A stretch of DNA of 64,000 nucleotides, from assembly GCA_903844815.1 (NCBI GenBank), contig CAIMVD010000002.1:1-64000 (forward strand). The letters are read 5' to 3'. Position 1 is the stretch's first letter. Each line of letters begins with the position of its first letter. The stretch is from an uncultured Bacteroidota bacterium (GTDB lineage: Bacteria > Bacteroidota > Bacteroidia > Bacteroidales > VadinHA17). The notes under the pieces are model-generated. The model was not told the DNA's origin, made no database searches, and saw nothing but the letters and a program-made list of their open reading frames with translations. The position numbers and the translations under genes are program-made. Positions 7,521 to 16,346 of this stretch are shown in pieces.

Positions 7521-9701
7521 ATGAAGCAATTCATCACAATACTATTAACTTTTACTTTTTCTGTACTGTATTTACCCTGTTATTCACAGCAAAAAACTCT
7601 CAGGGAGATGAGAGAAAATGTGAATAACATGAAGGATGATACGGTTAAAGTTAAGATATTGCTCGATATTTGCGACAGTATGTACAAGCCTAAACCTTTG
7701 GAAACCATTGAGTATGCCATAAAAGCACTCGGGATTTCCGAAAAACTTCAATACACAACAGGGGGAGCTTATGCCTATAAATATATCGGCATGGGTTATT
7801 TTCAACTGTCCGATTATGTAAAGGCAATAGAATATTTTCAGTTCTCTCTTGATGTCTTTGAATCCATCAAGTATAAAAAAGGCATTTCAAATATGCTGAA
7901 CAGCCTTGGAGTTACATACAGCATGCAAAAAATGCATTCCAAGGCTCTTGAGCTATACCTTAAATCGTTAAGGATTGCCGAGGAAATAAATGATCCTCTC
8001 CGTTATGTGACAGCGCTTATAAACGTAGGATACATTTACTCCGAAATGGCAATAGTCGATAAAGCAAAAGAGTACTACGACAATGCACTCATTATTGCCG
8101 AGGAAAAAAACTTTATGCAGGCAATAGGTACATTGGCCGTTAACCTGGGAGATCTTCTGTATGATAAGGGTTCATACAAAGAAGCATTGAATAATTATGA
8201 AAAATCGCTTAAGGTATTCCGCAAGACAAATACAGGTGACATATCTTATTCCCTGTTAAGTATCGGAAAAATATATGCAAGAATTGGTGAATATGATAAG
8301 GCGATCACCTACCAGGAAGAAGCATACAAAATAGCGAGCGAAAGACATGAGAAAACACGGATGGCCGAGGCATTGATAGGACTTGCCAATACTTATCTTA
8401 AAAAAGGTGAAATCCGGAATGCCCTTGATTATTTCAAAAAAGCAGAATTTTATTCAATTGAGATAGGCGCCATTAAAGAACTCAGAGATGCCTATGATGG
8501 CATGGCAAAAGCCTATGCAAAAAGAACCGATTTCTATAATGCTTATCAATACCAGAGAAAGGAATCCATTATCAAAGACAGCCTGTTCACCAAGTCAACC
8601 ATTTCACAGGTAAATCAGTTCAAGGTCCAGATCGAAATTGACTCCATGCTAAAGGTGAATGAAATCCTGAAAAAAGATTCTAAATTGCAGGAATCGAAAA
8701 ACAAAACCCAGATTCTGGTAATTATCTTCCTGATTACGGGATTCTCACTGATTTCGCTCTTTACTGTACTTCTTATCAGGGCTAATAACAATAAGAAGAA
8801 AACAAATGAAGAACTCAACAGTACAAATGAGGAGCTTAATAATACACTGGAAATTATTAATTCACAGAAGAAACTCATCGAAACGGCCCACGAAGAGATA
8901 ACTGCCAGCATAATCTATGCGAAATATATCCAGTCTTCCGTATTGCCCAAACCCAGTCAGATTGAGGCCTGCATGGGCGAACATTTTATCTTCTATCGGC
9001 CTAAGGAAATCGTGAGCGGTGATTTCTACTGGTGCTCCAGCATCGACAACCTCTCAGTTTTTGCAGCCGTTGACTGCACCGGTCACGGAGTCCCCGGCGC
9101 TTTCATGAGCATGCTTGGCACTGCCCTTCTGAATGAAATTGTAACTAAGGAACATATTACAAATCCGGTTTCTATTCTTCACCATCTCAGGAACGATATT
9201 ATTGAGTCGCTGCAACAGCAGGGAGAGACGGGTGAGATCAAGGACGGAATGGATCTTTCTCTCTGCGTAATTGACTTCAAGGCAATGAAAGCCCAGTTCG
9301 CCGGGGCTAATAATTCCATGTATGTTGTAAGGAAAAAAGATGGAAATAGCATTCCTGATACCAAGATGGTTTCATCAGATGAATTTTCCCTGTATGAACT
9401 CAAGGGCGACAGAATGCCGGTGTCGATACATGTTTCAATGGAGAACTTCACCTTGCTTGAATTTGATATAGAACAGGATGATGTGCTATACCTGTTCTCC
9501 GATGGTTATGCTGATCAGTTTGGCGGGCCCCATACGAAAAAAATGCAGTTCAAAAATTTCAAGAAACTCTTGCTGAAACATTGTTCCGAATCGATGGCTG
9601 AACAGAAAATAAGCGTTGAAAGGGAGTTTTACAAGTGGAAAGGAGACAATGATCAGCTCGACGACATTGTAGTAGCCGGAATAAAGATCAGCCAAAGATA
9701 A
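7521..9701 (+). CDS. TPR-containing membrane SpoIIE/PP2C-type serine phosphatase
   Basis: 726 residues. A signal peptide (about 1-22) is followed by a tetratricopeptide array (about 50-350, with repeated A..Y..AL and KA..Y..KAL helices), one transmembrane segment (about 398-420), a coiled coil rich in NEELNST-like repeats (about 425-465), and a SpoIIE-type PP2C domain. Metal-site motifs are GDFYW (500-504), DCTGHGVPGAF (from 518), FSDGYADQFGG (Asp661) and DD at 714-715. The topology places the TPR part in the periplasm and the phosphatase in the cytoplasm, so it likely senses an envelope signal and dephosphorylates a serine or threonine protein, such as an anti-sigma-antagonist partner. No such partner gene is adjacent. 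It follows the giant T9SS protein by 160 bp, and a remnant of a related gene follows the first copy, which suggests the pair is a unit. Confidence 0.9.
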   Translation: MKQFITILLTFTFSVLYLPCYSQQKTLREMRENVNNMKDDTVKVKILLDICDSMYKPKPLETIEYAIKALGISEKLQYTTGGAYAYKYIGMGYFQLSDYVKAIEYFQFSLDVFESIKYKKGISNMLNSLGVTYSMQKMHSKALELYLKSLRIAEEINDPLRYVTALINVGYIYSEMAIVDKAKEYYDNALIIAEEKNFMQAIGTLAVNLGDLLYDKGSYKEALNNYEKSLKVFRKTNTGDISYSLLSIGKIYARIGEYDKAITYQEEAYKIASERHEKTRMAEALIGLANTYLKKGEIRNALDYFKKAEFYSIEIGAIKELRDAYDGMAKAYAKRTDFYNAYQYQRKESIIKDSLFTKSTISQVNQFKVQIEIDSMLKVNEILKKDSKLQESKNKTQILVIIFLITGFSLISLFTVLLIRANNNKKKTNEELNSTNEELNNTLEIINSQKKLIETAHEEITASIIYAKYIQSSVLPKPSQIEACMGEHFIFYRPKEIVSGDFYWCSSIDNLSVFAAVDCTGHGVPGAFMSMLGTALLNEIVTKEHITNPVSILHHLRNDIIESLQQQGETGEIKDGMDLSLCVIDFKAMKAQFAGANNSMYVVRKKDGNSIPDTKMVSSDEFSLYELKGDRMPVSIHVSMENFTLLEFDIEQDDVLYLFSDGYADQFGGPHTKKMQFKNFKKLLLKHCSESMAEQKISVEREFYKWKGDNDQLDDIVVAGIKISQR

Positions 9702-9867
9702 CTTTCCGTTGTTTTCATTGGAGTAATATTCAAGATCTGAATTTATCCTGTCTTGTGATGAAATTAGAGACCAGCTCTTTACAATAAATCAAAACCCGGG
9801 CTGCTATGCCTCCATAATGTGCAGGAAGCAATTTATCGAAAACTTATCGCTTTTTACTAAATTTAGT

Positions 9868-9875
9868 TAACTTTG
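9868..9875 (+). promoter_or_regulatory. Putative -7 box upstream of the DUF5686 gene
   Basis: TAACTTTG fits TAnnTTTG and would give a leader of about 30 nt for the ATG at 9914. No clear TTTG is found 19-20 nt upstream, so this is tentative. Confidence 0.35.
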
Positions 9876-9913
9876 AAAGCAAAAGAAGGCTTTTTACTAA
9901 GAAACTTCATTAA

Positions 9914-12472
9914 ATGAGGCTACCAGGTTACAACCTAAAATATTTATGTCTGATATTTACTTTTCTTACTTGTCTGAATTCATTCGCTCAAAAACCCGGT
10001 AATACGGTCATAAATGGTTCGGTTACTGACTCAAAAACAGGCGAACCGGTTCCATTTGCATCAGTAATCTTAAAGGGTACAACAGTTGGTACCAGAACTG
10101 ATTCGAACGGAAAATTCAGCATTGAAACCGCGAACCCGGCCAATATCATCGAATTTTCTTTTATTGGTTACCAGAGCGAATCCAGAGAATTAATACCGGG
10201 AAAAGAACAGACCCTAAATATCCGTCTTAACCTCTCGGTTATTGAGCTCGATGAGGTAAGGGTAAAACCGCAACGGGTTAATTACAGAAATAAGAACAAT
10301 CCTGCGGTTGAACTAATTCAAAAAGTAATTGAAAAGAAAGAAATAAACCGGCCTGAGTCATACAAGTCGCTCGAATATGAAAAATACGAAAAGATCCAGT
10401 TTGCCATAAGCAATATAAATGAAAAAGCCTTCCAGGGCAGCCGGTTCGACAAATTCAGGTTTGCTTTTGAGAATGTGGATACAACAAAAAGGATAGGTAA
10501 CAACATCCTTCCGATTCTGATAATGGAGTCCCTTTCTGATCAGTATTCCAAAAATGATCCCGTTGAAAATAAGGAAGTTATCAGGGCACGAAAAATAACA
10601 AACCTTAATGAGTATTTTGACAACAAAGGCGTTTCAGGATATCTTAACTATCTGTATCAGAATATAAACATTTATGACAATGATATTTTGTTTCTCACAA
10701 ACAAATTCCTGAGCCCTATTGCAAAAACCGCTCCTTCATTCTACAGATACTATATACTTGATACTTTGTCAGTTGATAATGTCAACTGCATTAAGCTTTT
10801 CTTTGAACCACGCAATAAGGAAGATTTTCTCTTCCATGGCGACTTGTTTATTATCATGGACAGCACTTATGCCGTGAGGAAAATCGACATGGGGATAAAC
10901 AAGAATATAAATCTCGACTGGATTCAGGAAATCAGTATTACACAGGATTATGAACAATCGTTGCAGAAAAGCTGGATGCTATCCAAGGAAGATATTTCAA
11001 TTGACTTTGGCCTCGTAAAAAACACTACCGGCCTTTACGGGCAACGGGTTGTAACATACAGAAACTATAAAATCAACCTGCCTCTGGATGAGGCTGTTTT
11101 TAAGGGTCCTGAGAAGATAGAGAGAATTGATCCATTGGCTGACAGCCATAGTTATTGGGATGCAAATCGTCATATTCCGCTTACCAGTTCTGAAAAAGGA
11201 ACATACAATACAATCGATAGCCTGAGAAGGATGCCTGAGTTCAAGCTGAAAATGAAATTACTAACCCTTATAACTACAGGTTTTTACGATTTCGGGAAAA
11301 TTGAAATAGGTCCTGTTGAAAGTTTCATAAGCTATAATTCAGTGGAGGGTTGGAGGCTGCGTTTTGGTGGCAGAACATCAACAGCATTCAGTAAAAAAGC
11401 GACCTTCGATGGCTACGCGGCTTATGGTCTTAGAGACAATATTTTAAAGTATAATGCCGGTGTTTCATACTCCCTTACGCCACGTACAATTTATCAGTTC
11501 CCCGTAAAATCAGTCAGGCTGAGTTTAATGAACGATACCAGAATCCCGGGCCAGGAACTGCTCTTTACCCAACCCGACAATGCACTCCTGTCATTTAAAA
11601 GAGGACCCGATGATAAGCTGTTCCTTTACAAAACACTGAAATTAGAGTACCTGAACGAATTTGAGAACCATTTCTCAATACTCACGGGCTACAAGTATAC
11701 AAGACTGTCACCATTAGGGAATATCCATTTCAACAGAGTGGATTACCTGTCGAATGAAAATGATATTGATCATATAAATATTTCTGAATTTTTTCTTAAT
11801 CTCAGGTATGCCCCGAATGAATCATTTTACCAGGGTAAAATGTACAGATACCCCTTCCCCGGGAAATATCCTGTTATAGAACTTAAAACTGCTTTCGGAT
11901 CAAAAACTACAGGAAATGATTACGACTACCTTCGCCTGCAGTTTAGCATCAGCCGCAGGTATTATGTATCGGTTATCGGCTATACCGACATCACAGCAGA
12001 AGCAGGCAAAATATTCGGAAAGGTACCCTATCCTGTGCTGTTTATCCCTCCTGCAAATCAAACATATTCATATCTGACGAATTCATACAGCCTCATGAAT
12101 TTTCTTGAATACGTGAGTGATCAGTATGTGTCAATTAATGTGGATCACAGCTTTAACGGGTTTATATTGAATAAAATACCGCTGGTAAGCAAATTAAAGT
12201 TCAGGGAAATTATTACCTGCAAGATCATCTATGGCAGGATAAACGTAAACAACAATCCCGTTTATAATCCAATCCTTCTCAAATTTCCTGTCGATGAATC
12301 AGGGATACCTCTCACCTACTCTCTTGAATACAAACCTTATGTTGAAGCAGGTATTGGTATCTCAAATATTCTCAAAGTACTAAGGATTGACCTTGTTAAA
12401 CGATTGAATTACCTCGACCATCCCTACATCTCAACAAAAGGATTACTACTTCATATAAGGTTAGATATTTAA
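9914..12472 (+). CDS. DUF5686 outer-membrane protein with carboxypeptidase-regulatory-like domain
   Basis: 852 residues. A signal peptide ends near FAQK (about residue 27). A CarboxypepD_reg-like beta sandwich follows (about 30-115: GSVTDSKTGEPVPFASVILKG, then FSFIGYQSESREL). A long middle part and a C-terminal region rich in alternating aromatic and polar beta strands are typical of DUF5686 family proteins, a Bacteroidota group predicted to form outer-membrane beta-barrels. No plug domain of TonB receptors is present. Function is not established for the family. The gene stands alone, with 211 bp before it and a pseudogene after it. Confidence 0.8.
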   Translation: MRLPGYNLKYLCLIFTFLTCLNSFAQKPGNTVINGSVTDSKTGEPVPFASVILKGTTVGTRTDSNGKFSIETANPANIIEFSFIGYQSESRELIPGKEQTLNIRLNLSVIELDEVRVKPQRVNYRNKNNPAVELIQKVIEKKEINRPESYKSLEYEKYEKIQFAISNINEKAFQGSRFDKFRFAFENVDTTKRIGNNILPILIMESLSDQYSKNDPVENKEVIRARKITNLNEYFDNKGVSGYLNYLYQNINIYDNDILFLTNKFLSPIAKTAPSFYRYYILDTLSVDNVNCIKLFFEPRNKEDFLFHGDLFIIMDSTYAVRKIDMGINKNINLDWIQEISITQDYEQSLQKSWMLSKEDISIDFGLVKNTTGLYGQRVVTYRNYKINLPLDEAVFKGPEKIERIDPLADSHSYWDANRHIPLTSSEKGTYNTIDSLRRMPEFKLKMKLLTLITTGFYDFGKIEIGPVESFISYNSVEGWRLRFGGRTSTAFSKKATFDGYAAYGLRDNILKYNAGVSYSLTPRTIYQFPVKSVRLSLMNDTRIPGQELLFTQPDNALLSFKRGPDDKLFLYKTLKLEYLNEFENHFSILTGYKYTRLSPLGNIHFNRVDYLSNENDIDHINISEFFLNLRYAPNESFYQGKMYRYPFPGKYPVIELKTAFGSKTTGNDYDYLRLQFSISRRYYVSVIGYTDITAEAGKIFGKVPYPVLFIPPANQTYSYLTNSYSLMNFLEYVSDQYVSINVDHSFNGFILNKIPLVSKLKFREIITCKIIYGRINVNNNPVYNPILLKFPVDESGIPLTYSLEYKPYVEAGIGISNILKVLRIDLVKRLNYLDHPYISTKGLLLHIRLDI

Positions 12473-12526
12473 AAAGATCATTAGCTTTATACTGTTAAAG
12501 ATAAACATCTTATTGTTCAAAGTATT

Positions 12527-12555
12527 GCGGATTGCGGAATTTGGATTGCGGATTG
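12527..12555. repeat. Short ATTGCGG direct repeats
   Basis: Four GATTGCGG-like units around an AATTTG spacer lie just left of the AlbA_2 pseudogene. Low-complexity intergenic repeats of this kind often mark unstable or repeat-bearing spacers. Confidence 0.6.
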
Positions 12556-12576
12556 ACATAACCTTTCAGATTTTTT

Positions 12577-13060
12577 ATGGACCACTATCTTAAAAAGCTT
12601 ATCGCCAGGGGTGAAAATCAGGCAACATATCTCGGAAGGCAAAACCATACTTGAAGTTGAAGTGCCAAAGGGCGAAAAAAGGCCATATAAAGCCAAAGAT
12701 GATGAAGGAAGGTGGCTTTCATACGTCAGGCACAATGATCAGAACCTTGTTGCCAACAGGGTACTGCTCCAGGTATGGAGAAAGGAGGAAAAACCTTCAG
12801 GTGTGATGGTAAAATTCGGAAAGGCTGAGAACACTCTGATGGAATACCTCCAGAAAAACGGATCGATTACAATTTCAAAGTTCAGGAAAATAGCAGCGAT
12901 TTCGGCTTACAAAGCAGAGTCGATCCTTGCAAACCTGTTAATATTCAAGGTTTTGATCATGAATGCTTCAGAGAAAGGCTTCGGCTACGAACTCAATCCT
13001 TCTGAACCACCTGAGCCATTGAAATTAGAAGGTACACCCTACCTCCGTGGAACTCATTAA
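12577..13060 (+). pseudogene. AlbA_2/Schlafen-type DNA-binding protein, internally deleted
   Basis: The ATG at 12577 opens a frame reading MDHYLKKLIARGENQ, the usual N-terminus of AlbA_2 (divergent AAA-4/Schlafen-like) proteins. That frame ends after about 25 codons. In the next frame, from about 12614, the C-terminal half of the family is intact: SEGKTILEVEVPKGEKRPY, then SYVRHNDQNLVANRVLL and a winged-helix-like region ending at 13060. Most of the AlbA_2 core (roughly 80-100 residues by comparison with the usual architecture) is missing and the two parts are out of frame, so this is a pseudogene formed by an internal deletion. A GTG at 12611 could start a 149-residue product, but it would lack the defining domain. 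Its 3' end runs into a CTCCGTG-type intergenic repeat. Confidence 0.75.
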
Positions 13061-13085
13061 AAACTCTGTGTAACTCCGTGTTTAA
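13043..13085. repeat. CTCCGTG/ACTCTGTG intergenic repeat, one arm
   Basis: CTCCGTGGAACTC, then ACTCTGTGTAACTCCGTG, resembles the left arm of the larger hairpin at 24688-24784. It overlaps the last codons and stop of the AlbA_2 pseudogene. Confidence 0.6.
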
Positions 13086-13156
13086 TATTTTAACTGGTAT
13101 CACATAATACTCTTATGAATCACCCGGGATCTCCTGATTTAATCGAAAGTATTTTC

Positions 13157-13164
13157 TACTTTTG
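13157..13164 (+). promoter_or_regulatory. Putative -7 box for the TIM-barrel gene at 13210
   Basis: TACTTTTG fits TAnnTTTG. A TTG inside this box (13162) could extend the reading frame, but it cannot be the translation start if this is the promoter. No good -33 TTTG is seen. Confidence 0.4.
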
Positions 13165-13209
13165 ATTAAAGAATCGTACTTAGTATATAATTCCATATTA
13201 CTTACCCCT

Positions 13210-14151
13210 ATGAAAACCCGAAGGACCTTTATCAAACAATCGCTTCTTGGTGCAGGTGCACTGCTTACAGCTTCCTCATTCAGACCTGATGGCCTCTCTG
13301 ATCGTGACATTAAGGTTTCACTGGCAGAATGGTCCTTCAACCGTTCACTTGATTCAGGAAAAATGGATCACCTTGATTTCGCGGCCAGGGCAAAAAATGA
13401 ATTCGGCATTTCAGCTGTGGAATATGTAAATGGTTTCTTCGGCGGAAAGAAGATGAATTTTAAGGAAGCAGCCAAAAACAAGCCCTACCTCAACGAAATG
13501 CTTAAAAGAAGTCAGGATGCAGGCGTATTCAACCATCTCCTGATGTGCGATGATGAGGGACCTCTTTCCTCAACAACTGAAAAAGAACGACTTGAATCGG
13601 TCGAAAACCACAAAAAATGGATTGAAGCTGCAAAAATCCTGGGATGCCTTACAGTCAGAGTTAACCTTCATGGGGAAGGTGACCCTGATGAAAGGAAAAA
13701 AGCATCTATTGACTCACTTGGCCGTTTAGGGGAATTCGCGAAACCGATGCATGTAAATGTTGTGGTTGAAAATCATGGAAGTGTTACCTCCAATGCTGAC
13801 TGGCTTACCGATGTTATGAGACAGGTAAATATGGAAAACATAGGGACCCTGCCTGATTTCGGAAACTGGTGCATTTCGCATCCATGGGGAACAATCCAGG
13901 AAGGATGCAAGGAAATGTATGATATCTATAAGGGTGTTGGTCAATTACTTCGCTATGCCAAGGGCGTAAGTGCCAAAACATATGATTTTGATGCCAACGG
14001 AGAACAGCCTCTGCTTGATTACAAAAAGCTTATTGACATTGTAAAGGCCTCGGGATTCAAAGGTTATATAGGTGTTGAATACGAAGGTTTAAAACAATCA
14101 GAGGAAGAAGGCGTACGTAAAACCCAGAGCCTTCTGAAAAAATATTTATAA
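13210..14151 (+). CDS. Tat-exported xylose-isomerase-like TIM-barrel protein (sugar isomerase/epimerase family)
   Basis: 313 residues from the ATG at 13210; a TTG at 13162 adds 16 residues but spoils the signal. The N-terminus, KTRRTFIKQS followed by a hydrophobic stretch, is a twin-arginine signal. The rest is an AP-endonuclease-2/xylose-isomerase-like barrel: VSLAEWSFNRS at strand 1, AVEYVNGFF, VRVNLHGEG, VVVENHG (likely metal-binding Glu), GTLPDFGNW (Asp) and IGVEYEG (Glu) at the last strand. Proteins of this family in Bacteroidota are often envelope proteins acting on sugars or keto-sugars rather than sugar phosphates. It is a paralogue of the protein at 23726. It is convergent with the BASS transporter gene, with 6 bp between the ends. 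Exact substrate unknown. Confidence 0.85.
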   Translation: MKTRRTFIKQSLLGAGALLTASSFRPDGLSDRDIKVSLAEWSFNRSLDSGKMDHLDFAARAKNEFGISAVEYVNGFFGGKKMNFKEAAKNKPYLNEMLKRSQDAGVFNHLLMCDDEGPLSSTTEKERLESVENHKKWIEAAKILGCLTVRVNLHGEGDPDERKKASIDSLGRLGEFAKPMHVNVVVENHGSVTSNADWLTDVMRQVNMENIGTLPDFGNWCISHPWGTIQEGCKEMYDIYKGVGQLLRYAKGVSAKTYDFDANGEQPLLDYKKLIDIVKASGFKGYIGVEYEGLKQSEEEGVRKTQSLLKKYL

Positions 14152-14157
14152 CGGTTT

Positions 14158-15066
14158 TCAGGATTCAAAATCAGCGAAAACTTCTATTTTGTTCGCCTTC
14201 TTGATTATGTAACTGTAAAGAGCTGCGGTCCAGAAAGAGAACATCGCATATATTAATGATGGCTTAACCATATCAGGATCGTGTAACAGGGTTCCTGCAA
14301 CAAGGAAGGCCAGAGTTGTATTATGTACCGATGCTTCAATTCCTATTGTATATGAATTTCTTGTTCCCAGTTTTGTGATTTTTCCCAGAAAAAAGCCCCA
14401 TGACATGCATAATACATTTAACAGCAAGGCATAAGGCAGAATATTGAGAATTTCATTAAGTGTAATTCCAGTACCTCCCGATTTTTTATCAGCGAAGAAA
14501 TATATTATGAAAATTATGCCCAGGGCTACTATCAGCAGGGACTTAATGGGACGTTGCGCTTTCAAGGCAAAGACAGGATTACGGTTTCTTAACCATACAC
14601 CTATACCTGCAGGAATAATAGTCACTGAAAAAATCTGAATTATAGTCTCAAGGTATGAAAGATGAATATGAGCCGATTCACCATAGTAGAACACAAGACT
14701 CAGATTTACTAAAAAAGGAATTGTAAATAAAGTTATCAGGCTGTTAATTGAAGTAAAGACAATGGAGAGGGCTACGTTTCCTTTAAAGAAATAAGTCAGA
14801 ATCCCTGATGTTGTCCCTCCGGGGCAGGAAGCAAGTATAATCAGCCCCACCTTAAAGGGCAATGACATATTCGAAAACAAAGTAATTATAAGCGCTATTG
14901 CCGGCAAAACTATAATCTGTGAGGTCAGACCGATGAACAACGGCCGCGGAAACAGGAAGATATCCCTGAAATTCCTGGGAGTTAATGACAAACCTACACC
15001 GAACATTATTAATGCCAGTATGGTACTAAGCAGAATATCAATAAATGAGTAAGAGGACTGAGCCAT
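14158..15066 (-). CDS. Bile acid:sodium symporter family (BASS) transporter
   Basis: 302 residues with about nine to ten hydrophobic segments and no signal peptide. It contains family signatures: a conserved CPGGTTSGILTYFFKGN segment (crossover helix and sodium-site region) and IGIEASVHNTTLAF (the equivalent of the conserved E..QN sodium-site helix). Predicted inner-membrane sodium-coupled importer of an organic anion; in bacteria the substrate may be a bile acid, pantoate or another carboxylate, and sequence alone does not tell. It ends next to the TIM-barrel gene but on the opposite strand. The start at 15066 is an ATG preceded by AT-rich sequence. Confidence 0.88.
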   Translation of the reverse strand: MAQSSYSFIDILLSTILALIMFGVGLSLTPRNFRDIFLFPRPLFIGLTSQIIVLPAIALIITLFSNMSLPFKVGLIILASCPGGTTSGILTYFFKGNVALSIVFTSINSLITLFTIPFLVNLSLVFYYGESAHIHLSYLETIIQIFSVTIIPAGIGVWLRNRNPVFALKAQRPIKSLLIVALGIIFIIYFFADKKSGGTGITLNEILNILPYALLLNVLCMSWGFFLGKITKLGTRNSYTIGIEASVHNTTLAFLVAGTLLHDPDMVKPSLIYAMFSFWTAALYSYIIKKANKIEVFADFES

Positions 15067-15189
15067 AATTAAACCTGATCAAATCGAATTACCATTAACC
15101 TGAAACATTCTTTCCTATCAAATATAGTATTAAAACGTTTCTCTTCAGCTTAACGATTGAATAAGTTTATGATCAGACTGATAATTCTT

Positions 15190-16323
15190 TCAGCTTATAC
15201 CAAGTTTCTTAGCTATTGCTGACGGTATTGCACTTTTATTAACCATGCAGTTTGTGGTCCGAAGCATAATATAAGCCTTGGACACATAAATGAATCCGTC
15301 ATATTTACCCATAACTCCCCAGGAATTCTTCACCTTGTAGAAAGTGTTTCCAGCCTGATCGGTTGCCAAACCTACTATATGCATCCCATGATCGTCGGTA
15401 GTGGCATAGTTGTCAAATTCCTTTTGCCTCAGCTCCTGAGTAATTGCTTTCTCCGGTTTAGGTCCGCTGAACGCCTTTGCTGTCTCTTCTTCGGTCATCT
15501 CGTTCCAGTTTTTTTCAGGGATAATTGCAACTCCCTGTTTCATCGAGAATCCCTTGTCGCTCATATCGCTTGCCCATGCCACAGTATAACCGTTTGCCAA
15601 TGCGTTGTCAATGACCTGCATGAATTCATCCAGAGGCAGATTATAAAATGACCCTCCGGCCCAGTTGTCGGGCAATTCAAGCATAAACTGCTTATAAAAC
15701 GGATGATGGCTGAAAGAGGTAAACACAAAATAATCATCGGGATTGATTCCCAGTTCCTTCATGAAACTTGCAGGGGTATAGGTTTTCCCCTCATAGGTGA
15801 AACCAGCCGGCATTTTCCCGAGGTAGGCATCGAGGATCCCATTAACTCCGGCAAGCCATGCGGTTGTCAGTTTCGGGCTTTTTATCACGGCATCCATGTA
15901 TCCCTTCATAGCCGCATCCATCTCACTGTGGTTATGCTTTTTCTCCCCGTAGTTCAGGCCCGGATAGGCGTCATCGGGAACAAGTCCTATTTCACGGCTG
16001 CCGCTTATCACATCACCATATTCTCCTCCTCCGGCTAACGTGGAACTTCCATGCATCCTTGCATACATATCGGTTTTTTTCTCATAAGTATGCCTGACAA
16101 TGTACATTTCAGAGAGATCAACCGGCTTCTTCCCTAAACGTATAATTTCTGATTCGAAGAGGGAAATTCCTGAAAAACACCAGCAGGTATTTGTTGCGCT
16201 CTGATTCTTAACCGGCGTACATGGGATATCCTTCTTCGTTGTGAAGTTGTAACCCGTTTCCTGGCTGAAAGCCAGTGTACTTGTAAGAAGCAGTAAAACT
16301 GACAGTCTGATTAAATTCTTCAT
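15190..16323 (-). CDS. Exported C1-family cysteine peptidase (bleomycin-hydrolase/aminopeptidase C-like)
   Basis: 377 residues with a signal peptide (about 1-20, ending near AFSQE). Papain-family catalytic motifs are present in order: VKNQSATNTCWCFSG with the nucleophile Cys, DDHGMHIVGLA with the catalytic His, and KNSWG with the Asn. The spacing and the DYFVFTSFSHHPFYKQF segment resemble the C1B (bleomycin hydrolase) subfamily as found, exported, in Bacteroidota. Likely a periplasmic or secreted aminopeptidase. It lies 23 bp downstream of the lipoprotein gene on the same strand, suggesting co-transcription. Confidence 0.87.
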   Translation of the reverse strand: MKNLIRLSVLLLLTSTLAFSQETGYNFTTKKDIPCTPVKNQSATNTCWCFSGISLFESEIIRLGKKPVDLSEMYIVRHTYEKKTDMYARMHGSSTLAGGGEYGDVISGSREIGLVPDDAYPGLNYGEKKHNHSEMDAAMKGYMDAVIKSPKLTTAWLAGVNGILDAYLGKMPAGFTYEGKTYTPASFMKELGINPDDYFVFTSFSHHPFYKQFMLELPDNWAGGSFYNLPLDEFMQVIDNALANGYTVAWASDMSDKGFSMKQGVAIIPEKNWNEMTEEETAKAFSGPKPEKAITQELRQKEFDNYATTDDHGMHIVGLATDQAGNTFYKVKNSWGVMGKYDGFIYVSKAYIMLRTTNCMVNKSAIPSAIAKKLGIS

Positions 16324-16346
16324 AATATCATGTTATTTAATTGTAT

